DNA of 64,000 nt from NCBI GenBank assembly GCA_963693315.1, contig OY856186.1, positions 73,553,909-73,617,908 on the forward strand. Direction: 5' to 3'. This document shows positions 37,401 through 48,145 of this stretch, piece by piece. A program made the position numbers and the translations under genes. How positions within the stretch are numbered: position 1 is the stretch's first letter; each line of letters begins with the position of its first letter. Origin of the DNA: Diogma glabrata. Lineage: Eukaryota > Arthropoda > Insecta > Diptera > Cylindrotomidae. Below the pieces are notes generated by a model. The model saw only the letters and a list, made by a program, of their open reading frames with translations, had not been told where the DNA came from and did not search any database.

Positions 37401-38087
37401 TTTGATTTTTTAATTTTGTTCTTTTGTAATTAAATGTTGGTTTTTTACCCTTTCGTCGAACGTTAAATTGGGGAAACTTTCCTTTATTTACTGTTTCATT
37501 GTCAACTATTTCCCTGATGTTCTGGTTTTGTACTATAATTTCATTGATAGGATATTCTGTTTCATTTATGTTACTTTCAAAATTTACTTCATTTCGAGAT
37601 ATATCTTTATTGGTCACTTCATAGTTTGTAGCTCCATTGCTAGGATTAGTTATAATATAAAGTGAAAGTATTAGTTTGGATTACATGTAAACAAAAGTAA
37701 TTGTTTCATCTTACTCAAAGTTGCAAATGGTAAATAAGTCTTTATTTTGCTGATCATATATAAAATCAGGACAATCAACAAGTGTATTTTGAATTTCCGT
37801 TATTTGAATAACTTGTTGATCGCAAATAGATGAATTACTTTCTTGTTGTTGCTCTTGTAAATTTTCCTCTAAATTTAAATTACTAAAGTATATTTATTAT
37901 TTATGACATTAATCTTATAAGATTATAAAATAGACAAAACAATAAATACTTACTTTATTATTTCGTAGGATAAATTATTGTTAGAATTGTTATTTGATAA
38001 ATTATCGTGAGAATATATATAAATGTAATTGCCATCGGTAAAAACGCAATTTTCGTCTAATTTTATAAGGGAACATGAAACATCCAT
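22458..38087 (-). CDS. multi-exon C2H2 zinc-finger protein, 20 fingers
   Basis: Four exons are supported by splice sites and matching phase: 38087-37954 (ATG; MDVSCSLIKLDENCVF), 37882-37715, 37639-36774 and 24511-22458, giving about 1073 codons. Exon 3 holds six C2H2 fingers and the first half of a seventh, ending FAQK at AAAAAG/GTAATA. Exon 4 opens after TTTTGCAG and supplies GNLKIHIQRLH, so the finger is restored as C-x2-C-x12-H-x4-H. Exon 4 then has 13 more fingers in groups, with TGEKPY/TGDRPY-type linkers and acidic Asn-rich spacers. N-terminal exons are acidic and Gln/Asn-rich, with no ZAD or BTB seen. The likely role is DNA-binding transcriptional regulation in the nucleus. The TAG at 22458-22460 overlaps a possible donor (AAAAG/GTTAGT), so a further exon cannot be excluded. 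Confidence 0.85.
25010..25085 (-). repeat. tRNA-like SINE head
   Basis: On the minus strand, 'gtagcctattggttagtagg' (A-box-like) is followed about 30 bases later by 'gagtacgattcac' (B-box-like). It is too degenerate for a functional tRNA. A tRNA-derived SINE relic is the best guess. Confidence 0.35.
25507..26872 (+). pseudogene. LINE 5' fragment: PHD-like ORF1, CCHC knuckles, endonuclease start
   Basis: The ATG at 25507 (MANECGKCGKYIRSEGVDIR) begins a C4HC3 PHD-like finger (CSGFCNAGFHRKCVN) that continues, after a frame break at a duplicated 'cgtgt' (25666-25675), as CEECINKF in the frame 25667-26872. That frame carries a gag-like middle and cysteine knuckles (CFKCWGFNHKADSC, CCYKYGEKDHVASGC, HPVCLNC). 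It then passes without a stop into the start of an endonuclease (YLNIQGLNNNFNELEKML, FILLSETHL, GGVCIYIKK). PHD-type ORF1 proteins are known in CR1/Jockey-group LINEs. The 3' part with the RT is missing after 26872, the reverse of the usual 5' truncation. ORF1 and ORF2 appear fused. Confidence 0.7.
26954..26971 (+). repeat. (TC)n tract at the LINE 3' end
   Basis: Nine TC units directly adjoin the end of the RTE-like coding region. On the element strand this is (GA)n. Confidence 0.9.
28225..29477. mobile_element. 1253-bp TIR transposon with 4-bp target duplication
   Basis: The ends are GGGTCATTCTCCTGAAAAGG and, reverse-complemented, GGGTGATTCTCCAAAAAGGG. The flanks carry ATAT on both sides (28221-28224 and 29478-29481), and removing the element plus one ATAT rejoins the LINE frame, which proves insertion. 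No transposase is visible, so it is non-autonomous. Five copies of GTCCACGGACGTGA-type 14-mers (starting at 28726, 28741, 28895, 29086 and 29283) lie inside in one orientation. The superfamily is unknown. A 4-bp duplication is compatible with Chapaev- or Sola-type elements but does not prove either. Confidence 0.85.
31133..31294 (-). repeat. 81-bp tandem duplication upstream of the RTE ORF
   Basis: The block 'atatagcgagccgcttgatc' ... 'taacatggagaacagacgct' occurs twice with a period of 81 bases. It lies just upstream of the endonuclease ORF in the element's own orientation and may be 5' UTR repeats. Confidence 0.75.
31480..31765 (+). pseudogene. LINE C-terminal fragment
   Basis: The frame reads LTRLDCRLMVELLTDRHHVN, then after a frame change YIIEECLALT. 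This pattern (LSRLDCR..VGLLTGH......C..C...E....HI..EC.AL) is the C-terminal end of RNase H-bearing LINEs. Only this tail remains. Confidence 0.5.
31770..34115. other. AT-rich intronic stretch
   Basis: No gene or recognised element. One local duplication is listed separately (33025-33135). Confidence 0.5.
33025..33135 (+). repeat. 57-bp imperfect tandem duplication
   Basis: 'agtacgctaaa' ... 'ccgcactattgttcaaataa' is repeated after about 57 bases with a few substitutions. Confidence 0.75.
34116..34920 (-). pseudogene. LINE 3' end (RT tail and 3' UTR)
   Basis: The minus-strand frame 34917-34708 reads TYALSYSIRTSKLFNDITPE and FRSKLFTYMI, the typical C-terminus of CR1/Jockey-group reverse transcriptases (RS.KLFN.LP...K....FR..L..YL). 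It is followed by about 590 bases of UTR and ends in an (AAAT)n tail (34116-34135 on the plus strand as TTTA repeats). It is heavily 5'-truncated. Confidence 0.55.
34955..36310. mobile_element. element with ATCCGGAT-rich ends
   Basis: The left end has 'gttatccggatatccggata' and a second 'atccggataat'. The right end has 'gttatccggatat' and 'gcattatccggataat'. These clustered CCGGAT motifs in both orientations look like transposase-binding termini. The interior is AT-rich. A minus-strand frame (about 35470-35045), open except for one stop, reads SKTPAIIYAKKLIKSLFL ... LEKLIKTRNRLQLPMLNAL and resembles no family I can name. Confidence 0.45.
36311..36773. other. intronic stretch without recognised gene
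   Basis: It contains a short 'gaaccgaaccgaacc' run near 36380 that resembles the repeat in the prohibitin intron (61460-62095), and a 69-codon ORF of no recognisable family (36491-36700). Confidence 0.35.
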
Positions 38088-38315
38088 TTGAATACAAAAA
38101 ACATTTGTAAGTTTTAATTATATATTATATTATATATTAAATTATATATTATTAAATCACTGTCGTGTTTTATAATGCGAATTGTAAAGTCAACTGACGT
38201 TTACAAATAATAATACATACAAATACGACATCTGATTTCTGGAAATAAAAGTAAGATTTGAACAAGAGTTGGACTTTAACTCTTCAGTCAAATGCGAGAA
38301 GAACAATTTTTCTGT

Positions 38316-39385
38316 TCAGGTGTTTACCGGATAAGAGAATAAATTCAAAAAATTTTATATGGGATTTCATACAACACACAACTTGAATAATTTTAAAAAT
38401 TATCAATGAAATTTCTAATTTTACTACAATGAAATAATTTAAATATGTTTATGAACTATTATTGACTATATATTAAGCATATATATAATATATAAAATAT
38501 TTTATATATATTATAATATAATATAATATATAAAATATTTTATTTTTTCTGTCCGTCAAACAAATACGAAAATGGGTTAAATTTTTCATACAACTTTGTA
38601 TGGGAAATGTTGGCAATTTTTATGTTTCTTTTTTGAGAGACTTAAAAATAATATTTTATATATTACGCTTAATATATAGTCAATAATACTTTATAATCAA
38701 ATTAAAATTGTTCAACTGTGGTAAAATGAGAAATTTCTTAGATAACTTTTAAAATTATTCATACAAAGTTGTATGAAAAATTTAACCTATTTTCGTATTT
38801 GTTTTACGGACAGAAGAAAATAAATTATTTTATAAATTATGCTTAATATATAGTCAATAGTTCATTAACTAATTTAAATTATTTATCTGTAGTAAAATGA
38901 GAACTTTCATAGAAAATTTTTTGCCTTAGTTTTATTTTAATTTAAACCAATGAAATTCTCTGAAATGTAATGACATCATTCAATTTCACCAATATCCATT
39001 TTGAATTATACTGGGATATTAAAAATTATCAGTCTAATTTTGAAATAATTAACTGATATCAAAGTAGGCCAACGTATAACTCATAAAAAATATATAAAGA
39101 AATGAAAAATGGCAAAACATTTTCTAAACCAATTCCCCTCGTTCGTTGATAAATTCTCATATTTTTTTGAAAAATTCCTCAAGCAAGTGGTATTGATACG
39201 GCCTGGTGCAATATACTTGCTTTCGAAATTTTTGGCAAAAAATTATTTCGAATTATCACCGCCCTTGGGAAATTGCAACTGATAATTTTTAAAATTATTC
39301 AAGTTTTGTATGAAATTCCATATAATTTTTTTTGAATTTATTCTCTTATTCCCCTTTTGCAGTGCCATTGCGGTAAACATCGGAA
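38316..39385. mobile_element. foldback element, imperfect
   Basis: The left end (38316-38400, 'gagaataaattc', 'gggatttcatac', 'cttgaataattttaaaaatt') recurs inverted at 39290-39385. Inside, 'tctgtcc' ... 'aaatacgaaaatgggttaaa' ... 'acaactttgtatggg' (38550-38612) recurs inverted at 38760-38825. It is non-coding. Related half copies lie at 45346-45771. Confidence 0.6.
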
Positions 39386-39600
39386 CAGAAAAATCGCTCA
39401 ATATGCCTCCACATGCCTGTTGTAGTCACACTTTTCAGCTTAGATGTTATTTTCCAAGATATTTCTCTCACACTGGTTTGTAAAAGTTAGACTCTTGCCT
39501 ATTTTGCAAGATTTTTGTCCAAAAAAAGAAATAGAAAATTTACCCTGAAAATAGCTCTTGATAAAAAACGTGATCTATGCAGGTGAAAAAGTCGAGATTT

Positions 39601-40782
39601 GAACTTGACCATTTTTGATTTTCCTGAAACTTGGCATATAAGTAGTATGGACAAAATAAAAAATACTACTTATTTTACAATTTTTTTAAAGTGCATACTT
39701 TGTGCACAGGGGGCACCCCAACATGCATGAAAAATGAAAATTCTGCCAATCCGATGTTACTTTGAAATTAAATTGCTCAAGAACGGCTATACCGATTTTA
39801 TCAAACTTTTTTTTGTTTGATAGATGATTAGTTAGTCGTTTGAAAAAAAATTAATTTATTGTTTTTGTAATTAATTTTTAAATAAAAATATTAAAATCTT
39901 TTTAAAGATGGCGCTAGGGTCGAAGATCAATTAGAATTTAATTAATTTTTTTTCTGAAAATAATTCTATCCTTACTCTAACAACTTCCATTAACAAAAAA
40001 TTTTAAAATCAATTAAATTTTAACTTTTTTTATGTATAGTTCTAACCTTACTTTAAAATATATCAAATTTACAAAGAGGCGTTTATTCGTGTTCTTGAGA
40101 TATTTAATTTTGAGTATTTTTAAACCGATTAAAATTCTAATTGTTCATTATTTTCTCGAACTTCAGTAGTTAAAATTTTTTGATGATAAAAATTGTTCGA
40201 AAAAGTAATGAACAATTAGAATTTTAGACGGACTAAAAATCTTTAAAATTAAATATCTCAAGAACACGAATTAATGCCTCTTTGTAAATTTGATATATTT
40301 TAGAATAAGGATAGAACTATTTTCAAAAAAAAAATTAATTAAATTCCAATTGATCTTCAACCCTAGCGCCATCTTTAAAATAGTTTTTTTAATATTTTTA
40401 TTTAAAAATTAATTATAAAAACAATAAATTAACTTTTTTCAAACGACTAACTAATCATCTATCAACCAAACGAAAGTTTGATGAAATCGGTAAAGCCGTT
40501 CTTGAGAAATTTAATTTCAAAGTTTCATCGGATTGGCAGAATTTTCATTTTTCATGCATGTTTATGTGCCCCTATGCTACTCAAATTATGCACTTTAAAA
40601 AAATTGTAAAATAAGTTGTATTTTTTATTTTGTCCATACTACTTATGCCAAGCTTCAGGAAAATGCATCCCCTATGCTACTCAAATTATGCACTTTAAAA
40701 AAATTGTAAAATAAGTTGTATTTTTTATTTTGTCCATACTACTTATGCCAAGCTTCAGGAAAATCAAAAATGTTCAAGTTTT
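39601..40782. mobile_element. 1.2-kb foldback element
   Basis: Arms 39601-40160 and 40196-40782 are inverted copies around a centre near 40175. Landmarks are 'gatggcgctagggt', 'ctcaagaacggctatacc' and 'tttttcatgcatgtt'. The right arm carries an extra 100-bp tandem duplication (40569-40768). There is no coding capacity. A one-arm relative lies at 1820-2012. Confidence 0.85.
40569..40768 (+). repeat. 100-bp tandem duplication in the foldback right arm
   Basis: 'cctatgctactcaaattatg' through 'gccaagcttcaggaaaat' occurs twice in a row with essentially no divergence, while the two arms differ at many sites. The duplication is therefore younger than the arms. Confidence 0.9.
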
Positions 40783-41121
40783 CACAACACGTTTTTCATC
40801 TATTCGATATCAAATATCTTGTTCACGTGGTCGTAGTGTAGTGTAATGGTTTTGTAAATACGAATGTAGTATGAGTGTTCACCTGGCGTTATAAATCGAC
40901 TGCAATGCCTCTATTGAAGAAATTTTAAAACTAGATGACAATCGTAAATATTTATCATAAGCCTTTATGACGCTAAATTGTTTTGATTTCTTAAAAGACA
41001 GTTAAATTTTCGATTTGTTGCTGCAAATTTTGAAAACTAATTTGCTTTTCACATCTTATTTTTATTTTCTCAATCTTTTTATGAAATTTTTGACCTATGT
41101 TATATTTTATAAGTGACAGTA
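40783..41121. other. AT-rich stretch with a recurrent terminal motif
   Basis: At 40809-40843 the word 'cttgttcacgtgg' followed by 'gtagtgtagtgtaa' appears. Its inverted form recurs at 44486-44528 and 49815-49862. Nothing else is recognised. Confidence 0.5.
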
Positions 41122-44090
41122 TTTTTTTTTATTAATTAGTTGGACATGTTTAGCACACTAAATATGAAATATTCATTATTTAGACTCTTTGAATAGCCGA
41201 AGACACCATGTCAACTATAATGGAAGGAGATGAGGAAAATGGATGGAATGGTGATATAGGGATAACTATACTAATTCTTTTAAATGATTATGGACATTTT
41301 CTTTAAATGCCTGAAAATTCATCGGGAAATACAGAGGAGTTCAACAATTGGCCACGCTATTAAAATAGTCGTTCGGAAAGGACACAGTTCCTACAACGAG
41401 GTATTTGTACAAGAAATGGATGGGATAACTCGACAGCTCTTGCTTGTCGATTATACTGCGCACACGATGGAAGGATATTTTGAATTTCCTTAGAGGAGAA
41501 TTCGCTAAAGTTATATTTATAGTAGATTGACAATTCAGCCACATTTCTTCTGTGCTGGAGTGAATCAAGCTGGTCCGTTAGTTCGGTATTACCAATCAAC
41601 CGTATTGCTTTTCTCTGTACAGAGTCTAGACATTTTATTGTTGACTGACAAGCACCTCCCCAAACATGACAGCAGTACTCCATTCATGGACGAATAAAGG
41701 ACTTGAAGATTAGCAAAATTTGCTCGGGATTGAAATACTTTTTACATCGACTCAAGAATCCTAATTTTTGCATTGCAGTTTTAGCGAGGTTGAACACATG
41801 TTTATTCCATTTCAGGGTATTTTGAATATCCACTCCAAGAAGTCTAACTGATTCAACCTCACGCACTTCCTCGTGGTTTATTTTAATAGGGAAATTTTTA
41901 TGTCGCTCTATTCGTGAAAGACGTCATAGTTTGGTTTTGGTTGGATTAAATGAAACAAGGTTGCGATATCCCCATTATACGCTCCAGATCTTTGTTGATA
42001 GAATCAATTAGCAGCTCTCTATCAGTGGTAACTGCAACTGAGATCGAAATTTAGGAGATGCATGTGATGCGTGCAATGTGCTGTCATCAGCAAAACTGTA
42101 GATTGGGTGCACTGTGGAAATAAGTAAGTCATTAATGTATAGAAGAAACAAGGTTGGTGAGAACCTTGGGGAACCCCAGCATTGACTGTGAAAATATTGG
42201 ATGTGATACCATCTAAATTAACATGAAATTGGCGACCTGTAAGAAAACTATGAATCCATGAGACAGTAAGATGGTCTATGCCATAAGATTTTAATTTAGC
42301 TATGAGATTTGTATGCCACACTTTATCAAATGCTTTAGAAATGTCAAGTGAAATACTAAATGTTTCACCATGGTTTTCCAGCGATTTGTTCCAGAGATGG
42401 GATACGTAGACTAACAGATCACCTGTTGCATGACTTCTACGAAAACCATACTGTTTATCATCAATAATTCGCGACACTTCTAAATAATCTATTAAATTGT
42501 AGTTAACATATTTTTCAAATATTTTAGCTAAAACCGACAGAATTGCAATTGGTCTATAATTGTTAGGATCTATCTTACTGCCTTTCTTTGGTATGGGTTG
42601 AACGCTGGCCAGCTTCCAAGAGTCCGGAAATATTCCGGTTTTATAAGATAAATAGAAAATTTTTTTTAAAATTTCAGCTAGTTGCCTAGCAAAGTTTTTA
42701 AGAATGAGGGGTGGAATACCGTCGGGGCTAGAAGATTTGTTGATATTGATAGAAAGAAGCATTTTCCGTACAATATTGCACCCAAAAATAATTGGTTTCA
42801 TTTTCGTTACAACTGGGGGAATGAGTGTAGGAGAATGGGGAGGTTCAACTATGTTTGAGTTTTCTATTCTTTCGAATATACGACCCAAAAGATCCGCCTT
42901 CTCTTTCGAGTCGCTCACGGTAATGTCATTCAGAACTAAGGTTGAAATAGAGGATCGAGTAAAATTGCTCTGGACTGATTTAACTGCCTGAAAGAAACTA
43001 CGTGAGCCAGATGGGAGCTCGGCGAATTTCTTTGCTTGCTTCTGGATAAACGCTTCTTTGTCCAAGTCTATTTTGTATTTACTAATATTTCTGGCTTTCT
43101 TATAGGCGCTATGGGTTTCAGGTGTTTTATAAGCGTTATATGTCTTAAATGCTTTGCGTTTATTCCTCACTGCCTCATCAACATCCCGCGTGAACCAAGG
43201 CTCAGTTTTAGGAGTGATTAATCGATTTGGAATAAACCGCCGCATTCCGTCTTTTATGATTTCGGACATTCTTATTTCCGATGTGCTAGGATCGTGATCA
43301 ACACAACAAATAGTTTTCCAAGGTGTTTCATCATAAAAGTTTCTCAGTCCCTCCCAGTTGGCGCGTTTATAATTCCAAACGCGACGAGGATTTGCTTTAA
43401 TTTGTGTCGGTGATGTAAATTGCACTATTGCTGATATTAGTAGATGGTCTGATGTTCCGAGGGGTTGTTCAACTTTTGTCTTCGTAGTATCTGGTTCGTT
43501 TGTCAAAAACAGATCCAGCAAATTATTGTTATGATGTGAATTGTCTGAGATTCTAGTGGGGCAGTCTATCATTTGCGTATCAGTTCGGCTTGTCTTCCTA
43601 CGTCGTCAGTGCGCGATGAATACTTAAGCCATTCTTTATTATGAATATTAAAGTCTCCAAGAATGGCCAGTCTTGCTTTGGGGTAGTCTGTGGTAATCTT
43701 GTCTAGATTAGCCGATATTTGATCGAAAAAGGGACATCCTGGGGAAGAATTTGGAGATCTATATAATCCTATTATAAACATAGTTTCATCAACACCTGAG
43801 ATCTTCAGTGCTATAGAATTATGGTGCTTAGAGTTCAACTCGTAGGCCTTAATTCTCATACATGAAAGTGAATCTCGAACAAATACATAGACACCATGCT
43901 TGTTATAAAAGAAATGTTCCAATTCGTAACTAGGTATCCGGTATTTATCGGGATCCAACTTCGATAGTGATCAACCTTCGAATTGAGACCTCTTATGTTG
44001 GTGAAGTCAATGCTAAGCTGTTGATTCACTCTGCGGCCATTTTGTTGAGACAAAGACTTACCCTTTGACATTGCAGGCATAGCTACTGAA
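41122..44090 (-). pseudogene. LINE copy B, Jockey/CR1-type ORF2
   Basis: Minus strand, read from 44090: endonuclease start (LSIDFTNIRGLNSKVDHYRS), FIIGLYRSPNSSPG, LAILGDFNIHNKEWL, LLDLFLTNEPD and LGTSDHLLIS (43958-43400). The RT follows with PIPKKGSKIDPNNYRPIAIL, DKQYGFRRSHATGDLL, SLDISKAFDKVWHTNLIAKL (motif A), VNAGVPQGS and, after a frameshift near 42170, remains of the FADD block. The thumb is SVRLLGVDIQNTLKWNKHV, and the C-terminus reaches about 41290. The 3' UTR matches that of copy A ('tggcatggtatcttcgg' type) and ends in an A tail at 41122-41134. Copies A and B belong to one family but are clearly diverged. Frameshifts make it inactive. Confidence 0.85.
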
Positions 44091-44214
44091 ATTCGGCCAG
44101 TCCTAAATTATTCCAGGCTTAAGTATTCTGTTCTGTTATCCATTCTTTAACCAACAAAAGATACAAAATCGAAAGAAAAAAAGTTTTGCATTCACAACAC
44201 TTTAGACCGCATGT

Positions 44215-44335
44215 TTTTGTGGTCTTTAAAGGTTTGAATATCTAAACTATCATGCCAGCTAGGATGAAGATTCTAAATAAAGTTTAGGTTTCTGAATATT
44301 CGAAAATACCGTGCTATCTAGAATGAGGATGGTTT
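44215..44335 (-). repeat. two tandem LINE 3' UTR fragments
   Basis: On the minus strand, 'ctagatagcacggtattttc' plus 'gaatattcag' and then 'cctagctggcatgatagttt' plus 'agatattcaa' both resemble the 3' UTR of LINE copies A and B. They lie just beyond the 5' end of copy B in the same orientation. Confidence 0.45.
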
Positions 44336-44571
44336 TAAAATTTTGGATATTAAAATAATTATAATATATTATTATTACTTAATAATTGTAATATATTATA
44401 ATATTATTCAATAATTGTAATTATATGACACATATTGTAATTCCTAATACACAACAAATTGTATAAAAAAAATGGCGACAATCTGTCAAAAAATACTACG
44501 CTACACTACGAAAGCGTTCACGTGGTCCGTAGTTTAAAATCTACCCTACTACACTTCACTCATTTTGAATA

Positions 44572-44895
44572 TCTTATATATATAAAAATCACATGTCACG
44601 ATGTTTGTCCGCGATAAACTCCGCAACAACGTAAACAATCTTAATAAAATTGTGTTCAGTGTGTGCATAATGGTCCAACTTGAGAGATGGGATAGTTTTT
44701 ATTTTGATTGAACGCCTAAATATTTTTTAATTACGAATTAAATGTTAAATATGGATAGTTCATAAGCAAACTTTCAGATGGCGGCGTAAATTAATTAATT
44801 TACTGTCAAACCTGCTTTATCGACTTTTTAATCATCCATGTAGGGCCCATATAGACTATCGTATGTTATTGAGCGATTATTTTGTTCCCGTATTT
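44572..44895 (+). mobile_element. Helitron-type 5' end, truncated
   Basis: It starts TCTTATATATATAAAAATCA after an A and continues with 'cacgatgtttgtccgcgat', closely matching the 5' end of the Helitron at 45772. Homology fades after about 300 bases, and no CTAG end with hairpin follows before the next element. Confidence 0.65.
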
Positions 44896-44898
44896 GCT

Positions 44899-45345
44899 CA
44901 CTGAAAAAAAATTGAAGTTCATGACAACCTCATCTCGACGTTGGCAGTTGATTATTCATGCAAAGAAAAATTATTTGCAAACAATTTCACTGTGATTGGG
45001 ACAACTACACGATAACATTTTCCTAACAACAGAATGAGGTTTATTTAAAATATAAAGTGTTATATCCAATATAACAGTAGTTGAATAAAGATAATAATTA
45101 TTTCCCTGAAAAAATTTTTCTTTGGCCTTATATCACGAATTTTTCATTTTAAAGTTTAAGTGTTTGAGATTAATTGAACTATATTTTATTTTCACATAAA
45201 TATTTCGTGTGATTGTCTCAACTTCATCGATTTATAATTGTAGAGTTGTTGAAGCAATTTCGTAGTTTGATTCGCCATATGTGACCGCACGGTGAGGTTG
45301 AGACAATTGCATTTCAATTGGAAATAGGACATGTTTTTTTCAGTG
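44899..45345. mobile_element. MITE-like element with CACTGAAAAAA ends
   Basis: The left end is CACTGAAAAAAAATTG, with 'gacaacctcatctcgacg' just inside. The right end, reversed, is CACTGAAAAAAACATG, with 'tgtctcaacctcaccgtg' inside. The interior is non-coding. A clean target duplication was not seen. Confidence 0.5.
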
Positions 45346-45771
45346 CTGCAATGGCACTACAAAAGCACTACAAAATTTGTATGGGATTTCATACAAAACA
45401 CAACTTGAATAATTTTAAAAATTATCTATGAAATTTCTCATTTTGCTACAATTAAATAATTTAAATTTCTTTTGGCGCTGCAAAAGGGGGAAAAAAGAAT
45501 AAATTCAATAAAATTTATATGGGATTTCATTCAAAACACAACTTGAATAATTTTAAAAATTATCTATGAAATTTCTCATCATACTACAATTAAATAATTT
45601 AAGTTTCTTTATGAACTATTACTGACAATTACTGACAATATTGAGCATAATATATAAAATACTTTATTTTCTTCTGTCCGTAAAAGAAATACGAAAATAG
45701 GTTAAATTGTTCATACAAGTTTGTATGGGAAATTTTGGCAATTTTCATGTTTGAGCGACTTAAGAATAATC
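45346..45771 (+). repeat. partial copies of the 38.3-kb foldback family
   Basis: Two direct partial copies start near 45384 and 45520 with 'atgggatttcat', 'aaaacacaacttgaataatt' and 'atgaaatttctcat'. The second continues through 'ttctgtccgtaaaagaaata'. They match the left arm at 38340-38620. Confidence 0.65.
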
Positions 45772-45998
45772 TCTTATATATATAAAAATCACGTGTCACG
45801 ATGTTTGTCCGCGATGAACTCCGTAACAACGTAACCAATCTTAATGAAATTTTGTACAATGTGTGTATGATGGTCCATTATCTTGATTAAATGCCTAAAT
45901 ATTTTTTAATTGTATATTAAATGTTATCCATATTTTGTTCATATGCCAACTTTCAGATGGCAGCGTAGATCAATTTATTCAATTGATAGTAAACTTCA

Positions 45999-46231
45999 GG
46001 CGTGCTATACACCTGAGCTAAACTATGCGAAATATGCGAACTATGTTTTTAAAAAACTAATGTTTTAATGCGAATAAAGCTTTTTCAAAAAAATGTAATG
46101 TTTCCGTTTTTCTTTTCTTTTTTAAATATTTTGTTTCGGTAATGTTTTTTTCTATAATTACGTTATATACATTATTTTTTAAAAACATAGTTCGCTTTTT
46201 TTTATAGTTTGGCTCAGGTGTATAGCGCGCC
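45999..46231. mobile_element. MITE, GGCGCGCTATACAC family
   Basis: The ends GGCGTGCTATACACCTGAGC and (reversed) GGCGCGCTATACACCTGAGC extend over about 50 bases of inverted similarity ('gcgaactatgttttt'). It is nested in the Helitron. A relative lies at 50852-51036. Confidence 0.75.
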
Positions 46232-46663
46232 TTAACTTCGTATAAGGCCATTATTAGACTATCAAATTTGTTTTAGTAAAAAAGTTTTGTTTTATATTTG
46301 ATAATAAACGAAAAGCATATTATGCTATGTCAAATACGTTACCAAAGATTATTAACAATTTTGTGGGTTATATATTAATTATAGTAGTGCTATAAAGTAT
46401 CGAAATCTGTAAAAAATTAGTGTATTGGTTTTTATAAAGTTTGAATAAAAATAAGAGTAAAAATAAAGAAAACAATAATTTAAATTTATTTTTTTATTTT
46501 TTTAAATTTTTCATTGGTCTTCAATGTTAATTTACAAAAATCATTATCAAATTGAAAAATACTCTTATACGTATTGCTAATTAAAATAGAACGATTAGAG
46601 GTAAAAAAATTGTCATCAAAACTGGATGAAAAACTAGCAAAGTTTATTTTACAACCTTTATGC

Positions 46664-47165
46664 TTGATTTATAGTCGGTAACTTTAACTTAACGTAAAGT
46701 ACAAATGTATGAAAATGCACTAGAACATTTATAGTCGGTACGTAAACTTAACGTAAAGTTCATTTCATTCTATCTTAAGGATTTTTTGACGTTTAATATA
46801 AAAACTGAAGAAAACTAATATTTAATTGCAAGTGTCCATAAAAATAAAATTTTATTTATTAAAAAATGCAAAAGATATAAAAAGAGCGACTTTAATTAAA
46901 GCCAAATATTAGCATGAAATTAATATGAAAATAAATTTTTTTATTTTTAAATTTTGTATCAAATGTTTATTTCGAAATTTATTATTTTAAATTTTGATTG
47001 TGAAATCAGTTTGTTACTTTTAAAGCATTGATTGATTTATAAAATTGATTACAAAACCAAAATTAATATCAAATCAAACGTCAAAGAATACCTAATTTCT
47101 TACCAACCTTAAATCAAAATTTTGTATAGAGTCTTAAGTTACGGTTAAGTTAAAGTTAACGTCAA
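46664..47165. mobile_element. MITE, TTTATAGTCGGTAAC family, copy 1
   Basis: The left end is 'gatttatagtcggtaacttt' with subterminal TTAACTTAACG words. The right end stops within 'gttaaagttaacgtcaa', short of the full terminal repeat seen in copy 2 (49892-50387). It is nested in the Helitron. Confidence 0.7.
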
Positions 47166-47528
47166 CTCTCCAATTTCATGTCACATTTTTTTTATTGACC
47201 AATATATAGATAGTGTGATATACGCCTCATAAATTTGGGTTAGCCAATAGATGGTGCCGTATTTGTATTTAAAAAATTGGTTTTAATGTTAAAGTTTTCC
47301 AAATAAACAACGCTTGCTTTTTCCAATTGTCGTGTATTATTTTTTCATTGGTGATTGATTGGTGATAATTATTTTAATTGGTTTTTTTTTAAATATCGGT
47401 TTATGCGCGTAGCTTGCTTTGATCAATGTTTTTTTTCGTTGAATATAATTTTATGAAATAGAAAAATGAATGTGTAATATTTTATTAAAATAATATGTCA
47501 AATATTTTGAAATAGCACATTTTTTTGG

Positions 47529-47830
47529 AAATTTTAGGTGAAAAAGATGATGAACAATGTCGTTGAAGCTACAATTTTGAATGGAAAATTCAAAGTGGAA
47601 GATGTACTGTTGCTACGTATTTCAATGATCGCAACAGATATGGCATTTGAATTCAAACGTTTAGTTTCGAATGCGACTCGCTTTTGCAATGACCATCAAC
47701 AACTCAAGACGAGTTTTCTTGAATTTTCTTTCTTATGAGATAACGACAATATGCGACGGGTTATAATGTTAAATAAACAAAAGGTTTACACTATTTGGTG
47801 TAAAATAAATAGTTTTTAGAGATTTTTAGA
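47529..47830 (+). pseudogene. Helitron PIF1-like helicase C-terminal fragment
   Basis: The frame 47538-47738 reads NNVVEATILNGKFKVEDVLL and then ISMIATDMAFEFKRL. In the next frame MRLAFAMTIN follows, as in the C-terminal helicase motifs of Helitrons (EA.IL.GK.KGE.VL.PRI.M.P.D.PF.FKR.QFPVRLAFAMTINKAQGQ). A frameshift near 47665 and loss of everything upstream make it a relic. It explains the host element as a deleted Helitron. Confidence 0.8.
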
Positions 47831-48068
47831 GTGATTAAGCTAAAGTAATTATTTTAATTCACATGAGTTTTGCAATTTTAAAGCATTTTTTATTTTCTCT
47901 CAGAAAAACTTCTTTAAAACAGTTTTTGTGTGTTTCGTGTCGGGAACAAATACAATTTACAATTGTATAATCACAGATGAAGAATTCAATTTAAATAAAT
48001 ATGCGATAATGAAGTTTCAATTTAGAAATTATCTGAAGATGAAAATTGAAATATGTTTCGTTGTTGTT

Positions 48069-48145
48069 TCATCCACTGTGGCTGAGTCTGTAAGATGGCT
48101 TTGAACTATGATGTCTCTGATGAGCGTGAGTTCAATCCCGACAAT
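48069..48145 (+). repeat. tRNA-like SINE head
   Basis: 'gtggctgagtctgtaaga' (A-box-like) and, about 35 bases later, 'gcgtgagttcaatcccg' (B-box-like). No convincing cloverleaf acceptor stem. Probably a tRNA-derived SINE relic. Confidence 0.4.
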
